Origin: Anaerolineales bacterium
GTDB lineage: Bacteria > Chloroflexota > Anaerolineae > Anaerolineales > UBA6663
Length of the DNA stretch: 38,911 bases
NCBI GenBank assembly: GCA_020845955.1
Contig: JADLEU010000374.1
Span: 1 to 38,911, forward strand
Reading direction: 5' to 3'
The position numbers were made by a program, and so were the translations under genes. The notes under the pieces were generated by a model, which saw only the letters and a program-made list of their open reading frames with translations, was not told the DNA's origin and ran no database searches. Positions 31,309-37,750 of the stretch are shown here, one piece after another. Positions within the stretch are counted from its first letter, which is position 1, and each line of letters opens with the position of its first letter.

Positions 31309-32163
31309 TCAGGCGCGAGCCTCTGCGGCGCGGAGCGCGGGCGCTCGCCGCGCCCGGGCGCGCGCGGGGGCCGGGATCAGCTGGGGCACCTGGCCGGTCA
31401 GGTCGGCCCAGCGCTGCAGCTCGACCGCCACGAACTCGGGCGCCTGCTCGATCCCGATGCAGGTCCGCCCGGCGGCTTCGGCCGCCAGGAGCGACCCGCC
31501 CGAGCCGAGGAAGGGGTCATAGACCAGGCCCGCGGCCGGGCAGGTATTGGCGATCGCCCGGGCCGGCAGCTCGACCGGCTTCTCGGTGGGGTGGTGGCGC
31601 TTGCCCGTGGGTGGGCGCATGACGCGCCACAGATCGGTGGCGGCCTCTCCGCCGCGGCTCCCCAGCCAGCGATTGCCGGCGCCGCCGACGTATCCGAAGT
31701 AGACGAACTCGTAGCGCGAGTGGTAGCCGTTGCGCCGCAGCGTCATCGCCAGCTTGTCCCACACGATCACGCGCGGCAGCAGGCGCAGGTGGTGCTCGAA
31801 GAGCCGGGAGTAGAGGACCATGTTGGCCCAGCCGCCGCAGACGTAGACCCAGGCCTTGGGCGCCAGCACGTCAGGCAGCAGCGCAAAGAAAAGGGCCACG
31901 GCCGCGAGGGTCAGGTCGCCGTCGATGGCGTCGCCGGTCGTCGAGGTGTAATTGACGCCGTAGGGCGGATCAGTCCAGACGAGATCTGCCTGGCGGCCGT
32001 CCAGCGCGCGGGCCACGTGCTCGCGCCGGGTGCCGTCCCCGCAGAGCACGCGGTGCCGGCCTAGCTGCCACAGCTGGCCGAACTCGACGCGCCATTGTCG
32101 GCGCAGTTCGCCGGCGCGGGCCATCAGGTTAGAGCGGGGTGTGGTGAGCGCAGCCGAAGCCAT
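31309..32163 (-). CDS. DNA methyltransferase, N6-adenine/N4-cytosine beta-type (284 aa)
   Basis: Motif IV is TDPPYGVNY (65-68 DPPY), ahead of the AdoMet motif I region DPFLGSGGSLLAAE (about 216-229), and the HPTEKPVELP signature (191-200) sits between; DPPY before FxGxG is the beta-class order. DPPY chemistry allows adenine-N6 or cytosine-N4. The first 45 residues resemble the ParB-adjacent lead-in of phage methyltransferases (GRHRVLCGDGT). No restriction partner is nearby, so it is an orphan, probably protecting phage DNA or marking packaging or origin sites. Confidence 0.94.
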   Translation of the reverse strand: MASAALTTPRSNLMARAGELRRQWRVEFGQLWQLGRHRVLCGDGTRREHVARALDGRQADLVWTDPPYGVNYTSTTGDAIDGDLTLAAVALFFALLPDVLAPKAWVYVCGGWANMVLYSRLFEHHLRLLPRVIVWDKLAMTLRRNGYHSRYEFVYFGYVGGAGNRWLGSRGGEAATDLWRVMRPPTGKRHHPTEKPVELPARAIANTCPAAGLVYDPFLGSGGSLLAAEAAGRTCIGIEQAPEFVAVELQRWADLTGQVPQLIPAPARARARRAPALRAAEARA

Positions 32164-32567
32164 CAGGGAATTGCCTTCGCGGCCTGGGCCGCCTGGACGA
32201 TGAGATACACGGTGCCGGCCAGGCTGACCAGGGTCGCCACGAGTTGGAGCCAGAAGCGGCGGTCGCTGCGCAGGGCGCGGATCGCCGCGGTCAACTGGTC
32301 GAAGCGCTTCGCTACGTCCGTTTTGAAGTCGCTCAGCCGGTCCTCGGCCGCCTGAAAGCCTTCCGAGACATCCACGCTCAGGGCATTGAGGCCGTCCTGC
32401 ACCTTGTCCACGCGCTCGATCAGCCCGGCGATGCGATGCAGGGGCGAGCCAAACACCGCTAGCTCCAGGTTGCTGACCCGGTCGTCAAGGGTGGGCGGCC
32501 GCGGGCCGGCTGGCGGGGCGTAGGCAGTGGCGCCATCGTCGACGGGCGCAGCCGGGTTACTCGCCAT
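32163..32567 (-). CDS. Coiled-coil protein with C-terminal membrane anchor, holin-associated (134 aa)
   Basis: A Pro/Ala-rich start, a long coiled coil (30-105, VSNLELAVFGSPLHRIAGLIERVDK onward) and one C-terminal membrane span (FWLQLVATLVSLAGTVYLIV). The design resembles XhlA-type lysis accessory proteins, and its stop-start contact with the holin-like gene fits this. It overlaps the methyltransferase start by one base. Confidence 0.72.
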   Translation of the reverse strand: MASNPAAPVDDGATAYAPPAGPRPPTLDDRVSNLELAVFGSPLHRIAGLIERVDKVQDGLNALSVDVSEGFQAAEDRLSDFKTDVAKRFDQLTAAIRALRSDRRFWLQLVATLVSLAGTVYLIVQAAQAAKAIP

Positions 32568-32961
32568 TCCGCGGACGCGCCGGCAGGATGAGGAAGGTGG
32601 CCTGGTTGGCGATCAGCGCGGAGATGAAGGCGGTCCCCATGCCGACGGCGCCGCTGCGGGTGCAGCTGACGGCCGTCAACAGCGGCAGGTCGGCGCCCAG
32701 GCCGGCGCAGGCGCCGAGGTAGATGGCGGCCGTCACGATGAGCAGCAGCCCCAGCATGACCAGCCGCTTGTAGTCGGCGCTGAGCGCGTCGTATTTGGCG
32801 CGCAGGCCCGGGGTGTAGGCCATCACCACCGAGAGCGCCACGCCGGCGAAGAGCGTGAGCGTTTCGGGCGGGATGGGGGTGCCGGCTGCCTGGAGCAGCC
32901 AGCGCGCAGCGAAAGCCAGCGGCAGGATAAGGGCGAGCGGTGCAGCGGCGAGCAGCAGCAT
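32557..32961 (-). CDS. Holin-like membrane protein (134 aa)
   Basis: Three to four hydrophobic segments: residues 2-20, 36-52 (LTLFAGVALSVVMAY), 69-92 (VMLGLLLIVTAAIYLGACAG) and 105-128 (GMGTAFISALIANQATFLIL), with short charged turns. GGAG precedes the ATG at 32961. The size, spans and partner gene with coiled coil plus anchor suggest a holin. It lies just behind a strong terminator. No endolysin is adjacent, which leaves some doubt. Confidence 0.65.
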   Translation of the reverse strand: MLLLAAAPLALILPLAFAARWLLQAAGTPIPPETLTLFAGVALSVVMAYTPGLRAKYDALSADYKRLVMLGLLLIVTAAIYLGACAGLGADLPLLTAVSCTRSGAVGMGTAFISALIANQATFLILPARPRNGE

Positions 32962-33004
32962 GAGGGGCTCCTTTGCGGCAGCGCCGCGGTGGGAAATAAA
33001 AAAA

Positions 33005-33046
33005 CCGGCGCACTTCGCAGGGAGGAGCATCTGCGAAGCGCGCCGG
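33005..33046 (-). terminator. Strong intrinsic terminator before the holin-like gene
   Basis: Sixteen-position stem CCGGCGCACTTCGCAG/CTGCGAAGCGCGCCGG (one non-Watson-Crick pair) with a 10-base loop, followed on the minus strand by TTTTTTTATTT. Only 43 bases separate it from the holin-like start and I see no promoter there, so late expression probably relies on antitermination. Confidence 0.9.
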
Positions 33047-33122
33047 GGGGCACCGCGGCGGGCGGGTCAGTCGTCAATGGCTGGCCCGCGTGTTATGGGT
33101 GGGGTATGCCGGGATCATACAC

Positions 33123-33458
33123 CTACACCGCCGGCGCTGGCAAGCCCCCGTTCGGCGAGAGCCGGATGGACGTAAAAATGCGGGTTTGCTTGCAGTGCTG
33201 GCACTCGATGCCGATCGTGAAGACGCGGCCGCCGCCGATCTGCGGCAGATAGGTGTGGTTGTCTTCGTCGACAAAGACCTCGGCCAGCACCGTGTGGCAG
33301 CCCGGGCTTTGGCAATAAAACGTGCCAGTCCAGCGGTGGCCGGGAGAGTCCGGGCGAGGCGGGCGCACCGATTGCGCCGGCGGCACAACCCGGGCGGGAC
33401 GCGCTGCCGGCGGGCGCCGGCGGCGGGGAGCGAGATCGATTGTCTGCGATTGGAACAT
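33123..33458 (-). CDS. Small protein with paired Cys motifs (111 aa)
   Basis: The N-terminal 45 residues are Arg/Pro-rich (RRRRPPAARPARVVPPAQ). The C-terminal half has FYCQSPGCHTVLAEVF and GIECQHCKQTRIF, a likely four-Cys zinc site around a beta sheet. I use the ATG at 33458; TTG starts upstream are possible. It is the last gene before the late terminator. Function unknown; nucleic-acid binding is likely from composition. Confidence 0.66.
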   Translation of the reverse strand: MFQSQTIDLAPRRRRPPAARPARVVPPAQSVRPPRPDSPGHRWTGTFYCQSPGCHTVLAEVFVDEDNHTYLPQIGGGRVFTIGIECQHCKQTRIFTSIRLSPNGGLPAPAV

Positions 33459-33741
33459 GCGGGCCTGCGCCTTTAGCAGAACAATTGTCCGCGATGTCGA
33501 CTCGACGCGCAAGTGAGCGATGGCCTGCCGTGGGGGTGCCGCTAGCCACAAACGCAGTCCAGCGGCTGGGGAGGGTGAGGGGGGGCACCGACCAGCCGCT
33601 GGACTGGCATGGAGTCTAGCATGGATTGATGGGCGGGGCCAAATGGGCCAAACGCAAGCCCGCCGGCAGCGCTCGGAAGCACTGCCGGCGGGTGGGGCAA
33701 GGAGTGGTAGGCGGTATTCTACGCCCGACCCGGGCGCGGCG
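33459..33741. promoter_or_regulatory. Non-coding gap with two large hairpins and a direct repeat
   Basis: Holds a 14-bp perfect stem (33556-33569 / 33592-33605, AGTCCAGCGGCTGG and its complement), an 11-bp stem CCCGCCGGCAG/CTGCCGGCGGG (about 33660-33692), the 8-base palindrome ACAATTGT, and direct repeats ATTGTCYGCGAT at 33439-33450 and 33484-33495. A weak extended -10 TGCTAGACT can be read leftward. Probably transcription-termination and restart region between two sets of leftward genes. Confidence 0.6.
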
Positions 33742-34734
33742 CTACTTCGGCGGCTTGTACGGGCACCAGGAGCCGTCGTCGAGCTTCTGTGGGCAGGACC
33801 AGAAAGAGCCGTTCTGGCCTTTGCGCTTCTTCATCGGCGTCTTGTGGATGGCACACATGGGCGCCTCTTCGTCGTCCGCTCCAGCGCCAGCGGCCGCACC
33901 GGCCGGCGCGGCGGGCTGGTGCAGGTGCACCTCCGCCGTCGGCGCGGGTGGCACCGGCTTCGCGCCCTGCTCAACGAGCTTCTTACGGGCTGCCGCGCCG
34001 GCTTCCAGGACCTGCACGCCCGTGGGTGCCACCAGCTGGAGCAGGCACTCGAAGCCCTCGGACGACAGGAAGCGCACATCGAGCCGGGCCGGTGGTGGCG
34101 GCGTGATCCCGCGCACCTCGGCCGGCGGGGGAGCTGCCGGCGCCGGCGTCTCACGTGGGGACGCCGGCGCCGGGCTGGGAGTGGAAGCCTGGGCCGCGGG
34201 CGGCGCAGCTGGAGTCGCTCCAGCAGCCCGTTCGGGTTTCACCGGCTGCGCCGCAGCCTTGGCTTGCTCTTCGCGCTCCCGGATGGGATTGGGCGGCGCC
34301 TGGCGGGGTTCACCAGCCAGACGCGCGCCATGCTTGGCAAAGAAGCTCTTAGCGTCCGCGATCTGCTCGGGCGTCAGGGGCGAGAACGGCTCTTGCCCGC
34401 TCTTCTCTTGCAGGTAGTAGTCCAGCCGCCAGTCCTTCAGCTTAGTCAGCGCGTCGAGCCGGGCGCTGGCTAGAGAGTACTTGCGGCGGAGCTCGTCGGC
34501 TTCGCTCGGGTGAATCAGCGCCGGCGTGGTGTCGGTGGCCTTGGCGAAGAGCACGGCGTTCTGCTCAAAGAGCTTATGGGCCGAGGCCTCGGCCTGCTGC
34601 GCCTTCTCGCTCAGCGAAGGCGGCGGCGGACCAGCCGGGCGCGCGGGGGGCGGCGTGGGGCGATTGCTTGGACGGTTGCCAGTGAAGCCGGCGCGGCGGT
34701 CGATCCCCTGCGAGGACTGCGTGCCTGCGGACAT
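33742..34734 (-). CDS. Phage protein with C-terminal zinc motif, possible DNA-binding role (330 aa)
   Basis: Begins MSAGT in a degenerate palindrome copy, with AGGAGG upstream. Residues 15-45 are Pro-rich, 50-125 helical (KAQQAEASAHKLFEQ), 130-215 a Pro/Ala linker. About 217-260 is an alpha/beta element (LDVRFLSSEGFECLLQLVAPTGVQVLEAGAAARKKL), and the end is MCAIHKTPMKKRKGQNGSFWSC followed by WCPYKPP, a zinc-finger form common at the end of phage DNA-binding proteins. Its position in the leftward non-structural block suggests DNA metabolism or modification. I do not know a name for it. Confidence 0.75.
   Translation of the reverse strand: MSAGTQSSQGIDRRAGFTGNRPSNRPTPPPARPAGPPPPSLSEKAQQAEASAHKLFEQNAVLFAKATDTTPALIHPSEADELRRKYSLASARLDALTKLKDWRLDYYLQEKSGQEPFSPLTPEQIADAKSFFAKHGARLAGEPRQAPPNPIREREEQAKAAAQPVKPERAAGATPAAPPAAQASTPSPAPASPRETPAPAAPPPAEVRGITPPPPARLDVRFLSSEGFECLLQLVAPTGVQVLEAGAAARKKLVEQGAKPVPPAPTAEVHLHQPAAPAGAAAGAGADDEEAPMCAIHKTPMKKRKGQNGSFWSCPQKLDDGSWCPYKPPK
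34721..34734. repeat. Dispersed palindrome, site 9 (12/14, gene start)
   Basis: GTGCCTGCGGACAT, two mismatches in the left arm. On the minus strand it is the start MSAGT of the gene ending at 33742. Confidence 0.6.
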
Positions 34735-34736
34735 GG

Positions 34737-35180
34737 TTAGGCCTCCTGCGTCCAAAAGAGCTGCGCCTGCTTGTCGTACTTCAGAAATTCCGGCCAGCCG
34801 TCGAGCAGCCGCAGCCGATCCGGGGGCGGCGTAGCAACCACCGCTTCATGCCAATGCAGGTCGGCCGCCTTGAGCCAGGCCTGGACATGCCGCCAGGCCT
34901 CGTCGTGCAATTCGATGCGCCGCTCACTGTCACGGCTGATCGGCTGATCAAGCAGCCAGGTCACGTTTGCCACGGTCATCCGGAAGTAATGCACATCGCC
35001 GGCAGCGTCAGGCTGGGCCACCATGAGCCGCAGGTATTGCGTGCGCAGACCGCGCTCACCTTCGCTCTCGTCAACGACCTTGCTGGCGTAGACCGGGCGA
35101 CTCGAGTCAATCGCCGCCTCCCAGGCTTCTAGGGAGGCATAGCCGATGTAGTTGCTGGCGCGGACGGGTGCGGTGCTCAT
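34737..35180 (-). CDS. Hypothetical protein (147 aa)
   Basis: AAGGAG seven bases before the ATG at 35180 fixes the start. The protein has an N-terminal YIGYASLEAWEAAI segment, a charged middle and a C-terminal WPEFLKYDKQAQLFWTQ. It looks folded and soluble. Two bases separate its stop from the next start, so the two genes are co-translated. No family recognised. Confidence 0.7.
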   Translation of the reverse strand: MSTAPVRASNYIGYASLEAWEAAIDSSRPVYASKVVDESEGERGLRTQYLRLMVAQPDAAGDVHYFRMTVANVTWLLDQPISRDSERRIELHDEAWRHVQAWLKAADLHWHEAVVATPPPDRLRLLDGWPEFLKYDKQAQLFWTQEA

Positions 35181-35205
35181 AACAAACTCCTTATGTTCCA
35201 GTGTT

Positions 35206-35571
35206 TCAAATTCGAGTCCCGCTGTCAAGCGGAGTCTTTAAGATTGCGCGCTCGGCCGCGGCCGGGTCGCACAACGGACAGAACTGCGCGCTCCCGTGCC
35301 AGCGCTTCAGCCGGCGCTCGAAGGTGCGCGTGGCGCCGGGCCAGACGCGGGCCAGCTGCACGTCGATGCCGGCGGCGGCCACCGCGGCCACCAGGCGCGC
35401 GCCTCGGCCGGCCAGGTGGTGCTCGATCCGCTGCTCCAGGTCGTACTCCACAAAGCCGACATAATGTCGGGCGTGGTGCAGCGGCCGGCTAAAGTGTAGG
35501 AGATACACCTGCGGCTGGCCGGGCTGGATGCCGCGGGCCAGCTGCCGAACCGGTCGGTCAGTCGTCTTCAC
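35206..35571 (-). CDS. GIY-YIG-like nuclease, single domain (121 aa)
   Basis: The motif pair is VYLLHF (Tyr23) and HYVGF (Tyr37), with Arg48 in LEQRIEHH and Glu85 in TFERRLKR, which match the GIY-YIG catalytic set (Tyr, Tyr, Arg, Glu). RGARLVAAV lies in the place of the usual family core. A CPLC near the end may bind zinc. No DNA-recognition domain is attached, as in the small URI-type proteins. It could be a homing-type or repair nuclease. GTG start. Confidence 0.78.
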   Translation of the reverse strand: MKTTDRPVRQLARGIQPGQPQVYLLHFSRPLHHARHYVGFVEYDLEQRIEHHLAGRGARLVAAVAAAGIDVQLARVWPGATRTFERRLKRWHGSAQFCPLCDPAAAERAILKTPLDSGTRI

Positions 35572-35573
35572 CG

Positions 35574-35810
35574 CTAGCTCCCCGCCTGGCGCATGCGCCG
35601 CGCCGACTCGTCGGCGGCCGCGCTGAAGAACTCACCGATCAGGTGCCAGCCTTCTTCGGGGTACACGTCGGCCTGATGCGTGCCGTCCACGTGGACGCCG
35701 CCCTTGGTCAGCGTCATAGCGCCGGCGCCGTCGTTGGTGAGGACGTAGTCAAAGGCGCACGCGCGCCAGGCGCTGTCGAGCTGGATGAAGCGGAAGTCGA
35801 TGGTGATCAC
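35574..35810 (-). CDS. Hypothetical protein (78 aa)
   Basis: GTG start overlapping the gene before it by 4 bases; two bases separate its stop from the nuclease start. Beta-rich first half (TIDFRFIQLDSAW, FDYVLTNDGAGAMTLTKGGV) with a helical end. No family recognised. The tight spacing supports real translation. Confidence 0.66.
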   Translation of the reverse strand: MITIDFRFIQLDSAWRACAFDYVLTNDGAGAMTLTKGGVHVDGTHQADVYPEEGWHLIGEFFSAAADESARRMRQAGS

Positions 35811-36061
35811 GCCTGGCCCCCTTGCCGTAACCCGGCGCGCCCCAGGCTGCGCTCGAGGAGCTCGGCGACGTGGCGCTGCGCCGAGGCCCAGCCCTGGTAA
35901 TGGCCCCGACCCCAGGCATCGCCCTCGCGCGCCGCGGCTGTGGCGTCGTGCTCGGCGGCCATGGTGCGCAGGTGGGCCGTCAGCCAGTTCAGATCGGCGG
36001 CCAGGGCGGCCAGCTTCTGGTCGGCGGTGGTGGGTGTCGGCGCGGGGATGTCTGTGGACAT
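35807..36061 (-). CDS. Hypothetical protein starting in a dispersed palindrome (84 aa)
   Basis: Begins MSTDIPAP from palindrome site 10; GGAGAG lies upstream. The body is a helical hairpin (QKLAALAADLNWLTAHLRTMAAEHD; QGWASAQRHVAELLERSL). No catalytic motif. It overlaps the next gene by 4 bases. Confidence 0.7.
   Translation of the reverse strand: MSTDIPAPTPTTADQKLAALAADLNWLTAHLRTMAAEHDATAAAREGDAWGRGHYQGWASAQRHVAELLERSLGRAGLRQGGQA
36048..36061. repeat. Dispersed palindrome, site 10 (gene start)
   Basis: ATGTCTGTGGACAT, identical to sites 7 and 8; start codon of the gene ending at 35807. Confidence 0.9.
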
Positions 36062-36064
36062 GGC

Positions 36065-36244
36065 CTAGCTCTCCTGGCGCTCGCGGTGGCGCGCGTCTTC
36101 GAGCTTGATAACGGCCTGCGCCAGGGCGATGACGGCCCGGATCAGGCGCAGCAGGATCAGGCGCAGCGGCAGCGGCTCGCCTTCGACGAGGCTCTCGGCC
36201 TCGCGGGCGTTGAACAATGCGCGTTGGGCGGGATCGGCGGCCAT
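36065..36244 (-). CDS. Small helical protein (59 aa)
   Basis: A 59-residue frame fills the space between two genes with three-base gaps on either side, which is the spacing of real genes here. The sequence (REAESLVEGEPLPLRLILLR, then IRAVIALAQAVIKLED) forms one long amphipathic helix with a basic end. No family recognised. Confidence 0.6.
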   Translation of the reverse strand: MAADPAQRALFNAREAESLVEGEPLPLRLILLRLIRAVIALAQAVIKLEDARHRERQES

Positions 36245-36247
36245 GGC

Positions 36248-36490
36248 CTACCCCTCCCCTGCGTGGGAGTCGGCCTGGTCACCGTGGCGGTCAGTGTAGT
36301 AGCTGCCGTTGGCGACCGGAAAGCTGGCGGCCAGCGTGGCGCGCTCCAGCACGCCGGCGGCGCCACCGCGCGAGCGGAAGCTGCTGGAATGTGAGCTGCG
36401 GCGGGCCTTGGGGCGCTTGGCGCAGTGGGCGCAGATGCGCTTACCGGTCTGGGCTTCGCGTTTGTGGCAACGGCGACATTTAAGATTCAT
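36248..36490 (-). CDS. Small zinc-binding protein (80 aa)
   Basis: Starts NLKCRRCHKREAQTGKRICAHC: two CxxC pairs eleven residues apart, a zinc-ribbon start, followed by an Arg/Ser-rich region. GGAGG lies upstream inside the end of the HNH gene, which it overlaps by 11 bases. Likely a nucleic-acid-binding accessory protein. Confidence 0.7.
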   Translation of the reverse strand: MNLKCRRCHKREAQTGKRICAHCAKRPKARRSSHSSSFRSRGGAAGVLERATLAASFPVANGSYYTDRHGDQADSHAGEG

Positions 36491-36935
36491 AGAGGGCCTC
36501 CTGAGCAGCCTTACGGATGGCGGCGCGGGCGGCACGCCGGGCGCGCTGCCGGTCGTTGATGCAGGTGCGGCATTGGCGCCGGCCGCGGCTGTCGACGACC
36601 AGGTTGGCGCCGGCCAGCGCGTGGCCGCGCTTGCAGTGGGTCTTGTGGATGTTGCGTGTGAGGGGGTTCTCGGCTAGCGCCGAATGCTCGGGGTGGCGCT
36701 GCAGCTCCAGGTGCGCCGGGTTGACGCAGCGCCGGTTGCGGCACGTGTGATGCACGTCATAGCCGGCCGGGATCGCGCCGACGCTTAGCTGGTAGCTGAG
36801 GCGGTGCGCCAGATGCGAGCGGCCCTGGCGCCAGACCGAGCCGTAGCCGCGCGACTGAATGGCGCGCTGCCACACCCAGCAGCCATTGGGCTGGACGCTG
36901 TATTTGCCTGCGAACGGATCGGGCCGAGACGACAA
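36480..36935 (-). CDS. HNH endonuclease (151 aa)
   Basis: NGCWVWQRAIQSRGYGSVW and HLAHRLSYQL precede the catalytic HNH box VHHTCRNRRCVNPAHLE (His62-His63, Asn72, His75), followed by a second Cys set (THCKRGHALAG, CRTC), the usual HNH_3-type phage enzyme. The only possible start is a TTG at 36935, which lies in the T-tract of a hairpin just upstream, so the annotated start is doubtful. It is the first gene behind the leftward promoter. Such enzymes are either homing nucleases or packaging partners of the terminase. A truncated relative lies at 37554-37733. Confidence 0.9.
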   Translation of the reverse strand: MSSRPDPFAGKYSVQPNGCWVWQRAIQSRGYGSVWRQGRSHLAHRLSYQLSVGAIPAGYDVHHTCRNRRCVNPAHLELQRHPEHSALAENPLTRNIHKTHCKRGHALAGANLVVDSRGRRQCRTCINDRQRARRAARAAIRKAAQEALYES

Positions 36936-36936
36936 A

Positions 36937-36974
36937 GCCGGCGCTCCTGTCCAAGGGTGGAGGGGAGCGCCGGC
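36937..36974 (-). terminator. Leader hairpin 2 (terminator-like) touching the HNH start
   Basis: Perfect 11-bp stem GCCGGCGCTCC/GGAGCGCCGGC, followed on the minus strand by TTTGTC. It lies between the leftward promoter and its first gene. It may be an attenuator that must be read through. Confidence 0.75.
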
Positions 36975-37025
36975 TGTAGTAAAATCCGGGGCAGCCCTGC
37001 CACGCTGATACCGTGGTTTGGGTCA

Positions 37026-37060
37026 GCCCCCGCTTGGAGTTAACGGCTCCAGGCGGGGGC
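37026..37060. terminator. Leader hairpin 1
   Basis: Stem GCCCCCGC/GCGGGGGC with an inner TGGAG/CTCCA, about 20 bases downstream of the leftward promoter. Followed by GTTTTC on the plus strand. Acts as a terminator for rightward readthrough or as a leader structure of the leftward RNA. Confidence 0.7.
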
Positions 37061-37068
37061 GTTTTCAA

Positions 37069-37089
37069 ACTTATAAAGCTAGTATAAGT
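37069..37089. promoter_or_regulatory. Operator-like inverted repeat over the leftward promoter
   Basis: ACTTATA-N7-TATAAGT covers the -10 box and the probable start point. A repressor bound here would block the promoter. The neighbouring DUF2513-like or xis-like protein would be candidate binders; this is inference. Confidence 0.6.
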
Positions 37090-37108
37090 GAATTGGCGCG
37101 GTTGTCAA
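37081..37108 (-). promoter_or_regulatory. Sigma-70-type leftward promoter
   Basis: Minus strand TTGACA (37108-37103), 16 bases, TATACT (37086-37081): a near-consensus promoter. It points at the HNH gene and the whole leftward operon behind it, in one of the few AT-rich gaps. Confidence 0.85.
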
Positions 37109-37142
37109 GCAGCAGAATCGAGCGGGGCAGGAAAAGGAACTG

Positions 37143-37520
37143 CTAGAGAAGGCCCTGGCGCCGCAGGAGTTCATTGACTTCGGCGAGCGCCAGGTTGGTG
37201 AGCACGTTTTTCAAGACTTCCAGGGCCAGACCGCCAGTACCCTTCACCAAATTCAAAGCCTGGTTCCAGCGCTTGTCGCTGCGGGCGTTATCTAGAAACT
37301 CATGACCATCCCAAGTCAGAGCCGTCGGCAGAAGAAGATTGGCGGTGTTGCTCGACTTGTCAAACACCTCGATAAAGCCGGCCTTCTGCAGCAGGCGTAG
37401 ATGCTGGTAAATCTCGGCCGCGGTGTAGCCGTCAAACGCCAGTGGCGCCATTGGCTCAAGCGTTGGGTGCGCTTCAATCGCCAGCAAGATCTTGCGGATG
37501 AGGTCCATGCTGCGAATCAT
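37143..37520 (-). CDS. DUF2513-like winged-helix protein, candidate regulator (125 aa)
   Basis: SMDLIRKILLAIEAH, GYTAAEIYQHLRLLQKAGFIEV and LTWDGHEFLDNARSDKRWNQA, then VKGTGGLALEVLKNVL, follow the DUF2513 pattern found in many prophages. The middle reads as a winged helix. GGAGA precedes the ATG at 37520. It sits directly upstream of the leftward promoter and operator-like repeat and is more AT-rich than the structural genes, so it is my best candidate for a lysogeny regulator, although the family has no established function. Confidence 0.82.
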   Translation of the reverse strand: MIRSMDLIRKILLAIEAHPTLEPMAPLAFDGYTAAEIYQHLRLLQKAGFIEVFDKSSNTANLLLPTALTWDGHEFLDNARSDKRWNQALNLVKGTGGLALEVLKNVLTNLALAEVNELLRRQGLL

Positions 37521-37553
37521 ACTTCTTCTCCGACTCTCTGTGGACGGCGACGA

Positions 37554-37733
37554 CTAGCGCCTGCTGATACGACCGAGCATGGTGTAGCTCAAGCGATGCG
37601 CCAGCCAGGTCACCCCCTAGTAGCCGACCGAGCCGTACCCCTTACTCTGCTTGGCGCGTTTCCACACCCAGCAGCCATTCTTCCAAACGTTGAATTTGCC
37701 ATCAAGGGGATCGGGCACTTGGATTATGGTCAT
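37554..37733 (-). pseudogene. Truncated HNH endonuclease relic
   Basis: Translation from the ATG at 37733 gives DPLDGKFNVWKNGCWVWKRA, then QSKGYGSVGY, a stop codon TAG (37619-37617), and WLAHRLSYTMLG. This lines up with DPFAGKYSVQPNGCWVWQRA, QSRGYGSV and HLAHRLSYQL of the intact HNH protein (36480-36935). The frame ends at 37554 before the catalytic HNH box. An in-frame stop plus truncation make it a relic of a second HNH gene, whether a duplicate or a remnant of a homing event. Confidence 0.85.
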
Positions 37734-37750
37734 TGGTCTGCCTGTTATAG

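Noticed and set aside
33600-33650. Leftward promoter with extended -10 TGCTAGACT
   Set aside because: No acceptable -35 at the right distance; kept only as a remark in the gap description.
37534-37547. Further copy of the dispersed palindrome (CTCTCTGTGGACGG)
   Set aside because: Only about 10 of 14 positions match and both arms are broken.
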